6,863 bases of DNA from Pseudomonadota bacterium (GTDB lineage: Bacteria > Pseudomonadota > Alphaproteobacteria > Sphingomonadales > Sphingomonadaceae): contig JAKOWQ010000395.1 in assembly GCA_029781465.1 (NCBI GenBank), positions 1-6,863 of the forward strand, in the 5' to 3' direction. This document shows positions 1-5,435 of the stretch, piece by piece; position 1 is the stretch's first letter, and each line of letters starts with the position of its first letter. Made by a program: the position numbers and the translations under genes. The notes under the pieces were generated by a model that did no database searches, had not been told where the DNA came from, and was given only the letters and a program-made list of their open reading frames with translations.

Positions 1-714
1 GGCCGAAGCGCACCAGGCCGGGGCCTCGATCGCGGGGGCGCCGGCCTTGATCAGCGCGCCGACTTCGGCATTCTCGGCCTCGGCTGCGGGGGACAGCGCG
101 CGGCCGTTCAGCGTCACGAACTGACCACCCTTCCACCAGTAGGCGGCGTCGATATCGTGCCCGCCCATCATCATCACCGCACGGTCCTTGGCCGAAACGG
201 CAACGTTGCGCGCGCGCGGATCGGCCGCCTTCATCAGCTCGCCCAGCGTCGGCACCTTGAGGTGGACCGCGCTGACCACCGGGTTCTTAGCGCTCGACGC
301 GGGATCGCTTTCGTCCTCGGCACAATAGACCGGCTGGGCGCCGCGCGCGCTGGCGGGCGCGAACCAGTTGTTGGCGATGATCCCGGTGCGCGAAGGATGC
401 GCGCCGGTCAGCAGGGTGGAATGCCCGGGGCAGGTTTCGGTCGCGGCGTGCGACTGGAACCCGGATGGAAACACCGCGCCTTCGAGCAGCCGGGCAAAGC
501 CATGGGTGTAGTGCTGGCGATACTGCGCGAACAGATCGGCCGAAAACTGATCGACCGAAACGGCGACGATCAGCCGCGGCGGCGTTTTGGCCATGCCTGC
601 CGGACGCGGCGGCGGCACGTTGGCCGCGCTGGCGGGGGCCTTGGCGGTGCCCGAGGCGCAGGCGCCAAGTGCAAGCGAGAGGGCAAGAACCAGCGGGGCA
701 ACGATCGGGCGCAT
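1..714 (-). CDS. PafA/PhoK-type alkaline phosphatase, lipoprotein, N-terminal part (3' end beyond window)
   Basis: This is a zinc-dependent alkaline phosphomonoesterase of the type I phosphodiesterase/nucleotide pyrophosphatase superfamily, acting in the cell envelope. The 238 residues seen start with a signal peptide ending in a lipobox, ALGAC, with Cys19 as the lipidation site and Ala at +2, which favours the outer membrane. Next come the metal-binding Asp55 (SVDQF), the nucleophile region ATETCPGHST with Thr94, NNWF (Asn115/116) and SAKDR (Lys176, Arg178). These match the Thr89, Asn110, Lys171 and Arg173 set known from Sphingomonas PhoK, spaced the same. The remaining zinc ligands expected in this family lie beyond the window edge. 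The ATG at 714 has an AAGGA ribosome site 6 nt upstream. It is divergent from the DsbD-like gene, and I see no Pho box in the 85-bp gap. Lys171/Arg173-type residues favour a phosphomonoesterase over a phosphodiesterase. Family call is firm, exact substrate is not. Confidence 0.88.
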   Translation of the reverse strand, partial: MRPIVAPLVLALSLALGACASGTAKAPASAANVPPPRPAGMAKTPPRLIVAVSVDQFSADLFAQYRQHYTHGFARLLEGAVFPSGFQSHAATETCPGHSTLLTGAHPSRTGIIANNWFAPASARGAQPVYCAEDESDPASSAKNPVVSAVHLKVPTLGELMKAADPRARNVAVSAKDRAVMMMGGHDIDAAYWWKGGQFVTLNGRALSPAAEAENAEVGALIKAGAPAIEAPAWCASA

Positions 715-720
715 CGGGCT

Positions 721-725
721 TCCTT
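721..725 (-). promoter_or_regulatory. Ribosome binding site of the phosphatase gene
   Basis: The minus strand reads AAGGA here, 6 nt before the ATG at 714. Good spacing and match support that start and the signal peptide that follows it. Confidence 0.6.
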
Positions 726-794
726 GAAATGTGGCGGCAAAGTCGGCACAGCCCTGATGGCGCCAGCGCGGATCGAGCGCAAGGCCCGCCAACC

Positions 795-799
795 GGAGA
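795..799 (+). promoter_or_regulatory. Ribosome binding site suggesting a TTG start at 806
   Basis: GGAGA lies only 1-2 nt before the ATG at 800, too close for initiation there. The GGAG ends 7 nt before an in-frame TTG at 806, the usual spacing. Starting at 806 removes just two residues and leaves the signal peptide intact. Confidence 0.45.
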
Positions 800-2845
800 A
801 TGCCCTTGTCGCGTCCTTATCGCCGCGTTGTTGCCGCACTGTTGCAGCTTTGCGCGCTGCTGATGGCACCGGCGGCCTGGGCCGGGTCCAGCCATATCGC
901 TGCCGAACTGGTTGCCGAGTCGGCTGCGCGTCCGGGCGAAACGGTGCTGCTGGCGGTTCATATGCAGCCCGAGCCGGGCTGGCACGGATACTGGCAGAAC
1001 CCCGGCGACGCGGGGCTGGGGATCACGCTCGACTGGACGCTGCCGAAGGGTGCTACGGCGGGAGCGCTGCAATATCCGGTGCCAACCACGCTGCTCCTCT
1101 CCGGGCTGATGAACCACGTCTACGAGCACGATTATGCCGTGCTGGTGCCGCTGACCCTGCCCGCCAATGCCGCACCCGGCACTGCCCTGTCGCTGCGCGC
1201 CCATGCCGAATGGCTCGCCTGCACCGACAAGATCTGCGTGCCCGAAAGCGCCGAGCTGGCGGGCACGGTCATGGTCGGCGCGCCGGGGCCGCGCGATCCG
1301 CGCTTCGATGGCTGGCAGGCGGCGCTGCCCGCGCCGCTGGGGGCCAAGGCCAGCTTTGCGCTGGCGGGCAACAAGGTGCGGCTGGGAATACCCTTGCCCG
1401 CCTCGGTCCGGCTTGAGGCGCCGCACCTGTTCATGGCCAGCGAGCGCGTCGCCGATTATGCCGCCCAGCAAGCCTTTTCGCGCCAGGGCGATATGCTTAT
1501 CGTCGAGCTGGAGCGGGCGAAATTCGCCGCGATCGAACCCGCGACCATAACCGCGCTGCTGCGGCTGGACCGGGCGGGCAATGGCGTGATGGTGGAGGCG
1601 GCGCCCGGCACGGTTCCGCCTGCGGGCGAGCCGCTGGACGACCTTTCCCCGGGGTCCGGGCCGGACTTGCCCTTCCTGCTGCTTTCGGCGCTGCTGGGCG
1701 GATTGCTGCTCAACATCATGCCCTGCGTGTTCCCGATCCTCAGCCTCAAGGCGCTGAGCCTCGCGCGCGCCGGGGAAAGCCAGGCCCAGGCCCGCGCCGA
1801 GGGGCTGGCCTATACCGCCGGGGTGGTGCTGGCCTGCCTGGCGCTGGGCGTGCTGCTGCTGGGCCTGCGCGCGGCGGGGCAGGAGGTGGGCTGGGCCTTC
1901 CAGTTGCAGGAACCGCTGGTGGTGGCCGCGCTGCTGCTGCTGGCGGTGGCGATCACCGCCAACCTGCTGGGCGTGTTCGAGCTTTCGATACCGGGCTTCG
2001 CCCAGGCCGGATCGCCGCAGGGTGCCTTCGCCACCGGGCTGCTCGCAGCCTTCGTCGCCACGCCTTGCACCGGGCCGTTCATGGCCGCGGCGATGGGTGC
2101 GGCGCTGCTGCTGCCCGCGCCGCAGGCGCTGGCGCTGTTCGCCGCGCTGGGGCTGGGGATCGCGCTGCCCTTCCTGGCGGTTGCCGAAGTGCCCGCGCTG
2201 CGCCGGATGTTGCCGCGCCCGGGGCCGTGGATGGCGCGTTTCCGCACGATCATGGCACTGCCGATGGCGCTGACCGCCGCCGCGCTGATCTGGCTGGCGA
2301 GCCGCGTGGCAGGATCGGGCTTTGCCTTCGTGGCAGTCCTGATCGCGATCGTGCTGGTCTCGATCCTGGTTCTGCTGGGCCGGCGTCAGCGCCACGGGCT
2401 GGCGGGCGGAGCGATCGTCCACCTGTCGCTTGCGGGACTGGTCGCGCTGGCCGCGCTGGGGCTGCCCGGCATGGTCCGCGCGCCGCAAGCCGAAGCGGCG
2501 GGCGGCGTCCTCCCCGCACAGCCGTTCAGCGAGGCGGCGTTGGCCCAGGCCCGGTCGCAGGGCAAACCGGTATTCCTCTACATGACCGCCGACTGGTGCC
2601 TGACCTGCAAGGTCAACGAAGCCGCCGCGATCGAGCGCGCGGAAACCCGTATCGCTTTTGAAAAGGCCGGGGTGGTGGTGCTGCGCGGCGACTGGACCCG
2701 GCGCGACCCCGCGATCACCCGGTTCCTCACCGCGCAGGGTGCAGCCGGGGTGCCGTTCTACCTGTGGTATCCGGCAGACGGCAGCACCCCGCGCCAACTG
2801 CCCCAGGTGCTGACCCCGGCGCTGCTCGCCGATCTGGTCAGATAA
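800..2845 (+). CDS. dsbD: ScsB/DsbD-type thiol:disulfide interchange protein (membrane electron shuttle)
   Basis: The protein carries electrons from cytoplasmic thioredoxin across the inner membrane to periplasmic disulfide proteins. Residues 1-28 form a Sec signal peptide (cut after AWA). Residues about 29-285 are the periplasmic N-terminal DsbD domain with the pair Cys141/Cys146 (ACTDKIC). About 288-556 contain roughly eight membrane helices with Cys309 (NIMPCVFP) and Cys423 (ATPCTGPF), the membrane redox pair. About 570-681 are a periplasmic thioredoxin-like domain with WCLTC (Cys600/Cys603). All six redox cysteines are present, so it should be active. At 681 residues it is longer than E. 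coli DsbD (565) because the N-terminal region is large, as in ScsB (suppressor of copper sensitivity) proteins. ScsB-like is therefore the better subfamily call. The TTG at 806 is a serious alternative start. The 3' end overlaps the converging thiolase-like gene by 8 bp. Confidence 0.92.
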   Translation: MPLSRPYRRVVAALLQLCALLMAPAAWAGSSHIAAELVAESAARPGETVLLAVHMQPEPGWHGYWQNPGDAGLGITLDWTLPKGATAGALQYPVPTTLLLSGLMNHVYEHDYAVLVPLTLPANAAPGTALSLRAHAEWLACTDKICVPESAELAGTVMVGAPGPRDPRFDGWQAALPAPLGAKASFALAGNKVRLGIPLPASVRLEAPHLFMASERVADYAAQQAFSRQGDMLIVELERAKFAAIEPATITALLRLDRAGNGVMVEAAPGTVPPAGEPLDDLSPGSGPDLPFLLLSALLGGLLLNIMPCVFPILSLKALSLARAGESQAQARAEGLAYTAGVVLACLALGVLLLGLRAAGQEVGWAFQLQEPLVVAALLLLAVAITANLLGVFELSIPGFAQAGSPQGAFATGLLAAFVATPCTGPFMAAAMGAALLLPAPQALALFAALGLGIALPFLAVAEVPALRRMLPRPGPWMARFRTIMALPMALTAAALIWLASRVAGSGFAFVAVLIAIVLVSILVLLGRRQRHGLAGGAIVHLSLAGLVALAALGLPGMVRAPQAEAAGGVLPAQPFSEAALAQARSQGKPVFLYMTADWCLTCKVNEAAAIERAETRIAFEKAGVVVLRGDWTRRDPAITRFLTAQGAAGVPFYLWYPADGSTPRQLPQVLTPALLADLVR

Positions 2846-4358
2846 GAGCGAAGGCGTTGATCCCGCCCTCGCCCGGCTCGATCCGAACCGGGCGCCCGCT
2901 CACCTTGCCCTGGCGCAGCGCGGCGCAGACCGCCGGATCGGCCGAGTTCGCCGCAACCCTGGCCTCACCGACACGCGCGATCAGCGTCGCCACTTCGCCG
3001 CTCTTGCCCGGCTGGATGGTGAAGGTTTCGGCCAGCGCCTCGCCGCTGTGGCTGTCCAGCACGGTGAAGGCGGGCTTGATCTTGCCGAGGCTGCGCCAAC
3101 GGCTTTCCGACCAGTCCGCCGGCACGGTCGAATAGACCCCGGCGGCGTATTTCGACATGATCCCGCCGTTGGCCCCAACCAGCGCATGGCTGCCCGGCGC
3201 GGCGCGGCAACGCGCCACCGCCTCGGCAATGGCGTGGGCCGAGTAATTGTTCCCCGCCCCACCGAAAAACGGCAATCCGCCGGTCAAGGTCCAGCCGCGC
3301 GGATCGTCCCGCTCCAGGCCAAAGGCATCGAGCAAGTTGAAAACGGGGATCGCAAAACACGAATAAAAGTCTATCGCGGAAAAGTTTTCCCAGCCGATCC
3401 CAGAAAGCTCAAGCGCGCTTGAGATTGCCGAAACGGCGGCCGGACTCTTCTCCAGATCGGCCCGGCTGAGCAGCGGCGGCTCGGCGCAATCGGCAACCGC
3501 GTGGATATGGACCCAGCGGCTTTCGGGCACTCCCAGTCGCCGCGCCTCGTCCACGCTGGCGATCAGGATCGCGGCTCCCTGATTGACCTGATCGCGCGCC
3601 ACCACCAACCGGCCATAGGGTTCGGCCACCAGCCGGTTGCGCTCGGTCAGCGCGGCCAGTTCCCCGGCGCTGCGCGCGGTGGGAGCAGCCGAATGCGGAT
3701 TGCCCGACGCAACCCGGCTGAACGGGGCGAACAGCCGCCCGATCTCAAGCCGGTAGTCCTGCAGCGACAGTCCCAGCCGCTCGCGCCGGACGTTCTCGGC
3801 CAGGGCATAGCCGCCGATCGGTGCGCCGACCCCATGGCGCACCGCGGTCATGTCGACCACCCCGTCATAGGAGGGGCCGCGATCCTCAAGCGTTCCGCCC
3901 AGCTCTTCCGACCAGTCGCGCGTTTCGCCTCGGCCAAGCAGCGCGCGCACCGTGGACAGCGCCTCGGCCCCGGCGATCGCCGCCAACCGCGAGCGCCCCG
4001 CCGCGATCTCCGCTGCCAGTTCACCCACCAGCCGCTGCGGGCTTTGTCCGCCCACCACCTCGTGCACCGCGCGGGCGGGGTCGGCCCCGACCCGGCGGGC
4101 AATCGCGCGCGGCGGATTATCGGCGTGGCCGAAGGGCGCCATGTAGCGGGTTGCCGATTGTTCGAACTGCCGGATCGCCACCACGGTATCGATCGCAGCG
4201 GCCAGCGGCGCTACCGCTCCGGCATCGGCAATGGCCGCGGCCAGCGCCGCCCCGGCGAGATCCATGTGGCTGAGCTCGGAATAGCCGGGCTCACCGACCC
4301 GTTCGGAAACCTGGCCGACCCCGACGATAACCGGGGTGGTGCCGGCAACCAGGCTCAC
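2838..4358 (-). CDS. SCP2-thiolase-like protein with C-terminal TLP1 domain (acetyl-CoA acetyltransferase-like)
   Basis: The 506-residue protein has the thiolase fold signature but not thiolase chemistry. The N-terminal half opens with VIVGVGQ (10-16), as in SCP2-type thiolases. At the nucleophile position it has VVGGQSPQ (101-108) with no cysteine. The C-terminal half shows FYSCFAIPV (331-339), GGLPFFGGAGNNYS (360-373) where thiolases have GGxxxxGHPxGA, and ANGGIMSKYAAGVYST (396-411). Residues about 425-500 (FTVLDSHSGEALAETFTI onward) form the extra C-terminal domain of thiolase-like protein type 1. It is usually annotated as acetyl-CoA acetyltransferase; with the catalytic Cys and the GHP histidine absent, that activity is doubtful. 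It starts with GTG overlapping the SDR stop as GTGA, so the two are translationally coupled. It probably binds an acyl-CoA or assists the SDR, but the substrate is unknown. Cytoplasmic. Confidence 0.85.
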   Translation of the reverse strand: MSLVAGTTPVIVGVGQVSERVGEPGYSELSHMDLAGAALAAAIADAGAVAPLAAAIDTVVAIRQFEQSATRYMAPFGHADNPPRAIARRVGADPARAVHEVVGGQSPQRLVGELAAEIAAGRSRLAAIAGAEALSTVRALLGRGETRDWSEELGGTLEDRGPSYDGVVDMTAVRHGVGAPIGGYALAENVRRERLGLSLQDYRLEIGRLFAPFSRVASGNPHSAAPTARSAGELAALTERNRLVAEPYGRLVVARDQVNQGAAILIASVDEARRLGVPESRWVHIHAVADCAEPPLLSRADLEKSPAAVSAISSALELSGIGWENFSAIDFYSCFAIPVFNLLDAFGLERDDPRGWTLTGGLPFFGGAGNNYSAHAIAEAVARCRAAPGSHALVGANGGIMSKYAAGVYSTVPADWSESRWRSLGKIKPAFTVLDSHSGEALAETFTIQPGKSGEVATLIARVGEARVAANSADPAVCAALRQGKVSGRPVRIEPGEGGINAFALI

Positions 4359-5110
4359 AGCACCTGCCCGTCGTCAACCGTCAGCGTCGCCCCGGTGATA
4401 TGCCGCGATGCATCCGAGCAGAGCAGCAGCAGCGGCGCATCGAGCGCCCCGATCGGGGTCAAACGGCGGCGGTGGAACGAATTCAGGTGGGCTTGCCCGG
4501 CTGCAGTCTCGAACCAGTCGCCCTGTATCTCCGTATCGACATAGCCGGGCTGGATGGTGTTGACGTTGATCCCCTGGCGCACCCATTCGCGCGCGAACTG
4601 GCGGCCCAGGTGCGCCACGCCGGCCTTGATCGCGGCATAGGCGGTTTCACCGTTACCGGTCATCTCGGCGGTGATCGAGCCGATCAGCACGATCCGTCCC
4701 CGCTCGCTTTCCCTGAATCCGGCGGCGATCATCCGTTTCGCCCCTTCGCGTGCGGTCAGATAGAGTCCGGTGAAATTGGTATCGACCACGGCGGCGATGT
4801 CGGACAGGGGAAGATCGGTCGAACGGCCGGCCTTGGCGATCCCGGCATTGGCAATCACGGTATCGACCGTGCCCCATCTTGCCTCCGCCGCATCGTAGGC
4901 GGCGATCACCGAGCCTTCGTCGGTCACATCCATCGCCACCGCCAGGGCGGCATCGCCCAACTCGGCGGCGAGCGCAGCGAGGCGCTCCACCCGCCGCGCG
5001 CCGATCACCACCCGCGCGCCCTCGCCCACCAGCAAGCGTGCAAAATGCGCGCCGAAGCCCGACGATGCCCCGGTAATCAGCACTGTCCGCCCGACCATCG
5101 ACCCGTTCAT
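4355..5110 (-). CDS. SDR family NAD(P)-dependent oxidoreductase
   Basis: This is a classical short-chain dehydrogenase/reductase of 251 residues, the normal length. From the ATG at 5110 it shows the Rossmann motif TGASSGFG (13-20), Asp61 of MDV for adenine contact, NAG (88-90), and the catalytic set Asn112, Ser145, Tyr158 and Lys162 (YAAIK), then PGY (188-190). All catalytic residues are present. GARR (37-40) after the second strand puts arginines rather than an acidic residue near the cofactor ribose, hinting at NADP(H). The end, ITGATLTVDDGQVL, is typical of FabG-like SDRs. The longer start at 5176 is rejected: the 5110 ATG has a GGGGAGGG ribosome site, and the extra 22 residues precede the normal SDR start and overlap a candidate promoter. 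An ATG at 5098 is also possible. It is the first gene of a two-gene unit with the thiolase-like gene. It interconverts an alcohol and a carbonyl on an unknown substrate. Confidence 0.93.
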   Translation of the reverse strand: MNGSMVGRTVLITGASSGFGAHFARLLVGEGARVVIGARRVERLAALAAELGDAALAVAMDVTDEGSVIAAYDAAEARWGTVDTVIANAGIAKAGRSTDLPLSDIAAVVDTNFTGLYLTAREGAKRMIAAGFRESERGRIVLIGSITAEMTGNGETAYAAIKAGVAHLGRQFAREWVRQGINVNTIQPGYVDTEIQGDWFETAAGQAHLNSFHRRRLTPIGALDAPLLLLCSDASRHITGATLTVDDGQVL

Positions 5111-5118
5111 CGCTCGAA

Positions 5119-5126
5119 CCCTCCCC
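5119..5126 (-). promoter_or_regulatory. Ribosome binding site of the SDR gene
   Basis: GGGGAGGG on the minus strand contains the full GGAGG core, 9 nt before the ATG at 5110. It decides that start over the upstream ATG at 5176. Confidence 0.7.
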
Positions 5127-5141
5127 GTTGTTGGCAGCGCA

Positions 5142-5170
5142 AGCAAAGATGGTCGCGGCCGGACGGTCAA
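5142..5170 (-). promoter_or_regulatory. Candidate sigma-70-type promoter of the SDR-thiolase unit
   Basis: On the minus strand TTGACC (plus 5165-5170) is followed after exactly 17 bp by TTTGCT (plus 5142-5147). The -35 matches consensus at five of six bases, the -10 at only three of six. Transcription would start near 5135, giving a leader of about 25 nt with the strong ribosome site inside it. The position is sensible but the weak -10 keeps this tentative; a weak -10 would fit an activator-dependent promoter. Confidence 0.3.
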
Positions 5171-5217
5171 GCGCAAAGCGGGGCCAAATGCATGCCGGCC
5201 CAGTCAATTTTCAAACT

Positions 5218-5231
5218 TTGATCGGCATCAA
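5218..5231. promoter_or_regulatory. Perfect FNR/FnrL-type box (anaerobox)
   Basis: The sequence TTGATCGGCATCAA fits TTGAT-N4-ATCAA, the FNR consensus, at all ten fixed positions. The site is non-coding and centred about 114 bp before the SDR start codon. Relative to the candidate start of transcription near 5135 its centre falls at about -90, close to the -92 used by upstream-activating FNR/CRP sites. By a simple count the ten fixed bases would occur by chance about 0.007 times in a window this long. Whether the host has an FNR homologue cannot be seen here. Confidence 0.5.
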
Positions 5232-5232
5232 G

Positions 5233-5251
5233 GCACGCCCGCGCGTGCGGG
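5233..5251. repeat. Two overlapping, mutually exclusive small hairpins
   Basis: GCACGC (5233-5238) pairs with GCGTGC (5243-5248). CCCGC (5238-5242) pairs instead with GCGGG (5247-5251). The two stems share bases and cannot form together. They lie just upstream of the FNR-type box as read toward the SDR gene. In DNA this GC-rich it may be chance. Confidence 0.25.
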
Positions 5252-5279
5252 AGGATGACATTGGCAAGCGAATGGTTTG

Positions 5280-5316
5280 ACCCGGCGCACGTCTCAGGAG
5301 CCGATGGGCGCCGGGT
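5280..5316. repeat. 9-bp perfect inverted repeat with 19-nt loop
   Basis: ACCCGGCGC (5280-5288) is the exact reverse complement of GCGCCGGGT (5308-5316). In minus-strand RNA it would form a strong stem 120 nt after the hemN stop, with no U run after it. It may be a weak or Rho-assisted terminator, or protect the hemN mRNA 3' end. Confidence 0.45.
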
Positions 5317-5391
5317 TTCAAGAGTTCTCCCCACCTCGGGCGGCGGTTCATCGGACTGCCGCTCTTTTTTTGGCGCCAGTTGCGATTCGTT

Positions 5392-5410
5392 CGCGCGAAA
5401 TTAACGCGCG
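5392..5410. repeat. CGCGCG hairpin just downstream of hemN
   Basis: CGCGCG (5392-5397) and CGCGCG (5405-5410) flank the 7-nt AT-only loop AAATTAA. On the minus strand it follows the hemN stop by 25 nt, where a terminator is expected, but no U run follows. A terminator role is therefore only possible. Confidence 0.35.
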
Positions 5411-5435
5411 GCGAAGCAGTGTAAAGAGGACGCGT

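Larger units (their letters stand above)
5111..5435. other. Non-coding intergenic region between hemN and the SDR gene
   Basis: I find no supportable gene in these 325 bp. They contain the SDR ribosome site, a candidate promoter (5142-5170), an AT-richer patch with repeated TCAA/TTGA words and the FNR-type box (5204-5231), and GC-rich hairpins at 5233-5251, 5280-5316 and 5392-5410. A run of seven T on the plus strand (5365-5371) follows a weak GCGG/CCGC stem, but no plus-strand gene ends there. Confidence 0.6.

Noticed and set aside
724..752. Plus-strand promoter TTGAAA with a 17-bp spacer for the DsbD-like gene
   Set aside because: The -10 would be CACAGC, almost no match. I also found no convincing minus-strand promoter in this 85-bp gap.
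715..799. Pho box upstream of the phosphatase
   Set aside because: Only a loose CTGTGCC/TTGCCGC pair is present on the minus strand, too far from two CTGTCAT repeats.
157..1416. 419-codon plus-strand open frame
   Set aside because: It is in register antisense to the phosphatase and then runs out of frame into the DsbD-like gene. Arginine- and glycine-rich, no recognisable domain.
287..2797. 836-codon minus-strand open frame across the DsbD-like gene
   Set aside because: Its codons are the exact reverse complements of the sense codons. It stays open because the GC-rich gene avoids TTA, CTA and TCA. The product is R/Q/G/H-rich without motifs, while the sense frame has all domains of DsbD.
3501..4544. 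347-codon plus-strand open frame
   Set aside because: It is the codon-aligned antisense shadow of the thiolase-like gene and SDR end, with low-complexity composition and no motif.
5111..5176. N-terminal extension of the SDR from the ATG at 5176
   Set aside because: The extra 22 residues do not look like SDR sequence and overlap a promoter candidate. The ATG at 5110 has a strong ribosome site.
5342..5371. Plus-strand intrinsic terminator with seven T
   Set aside because: The stem is only about four GC pairs plus wobble pairs, and no plus-strand gene ends near it.
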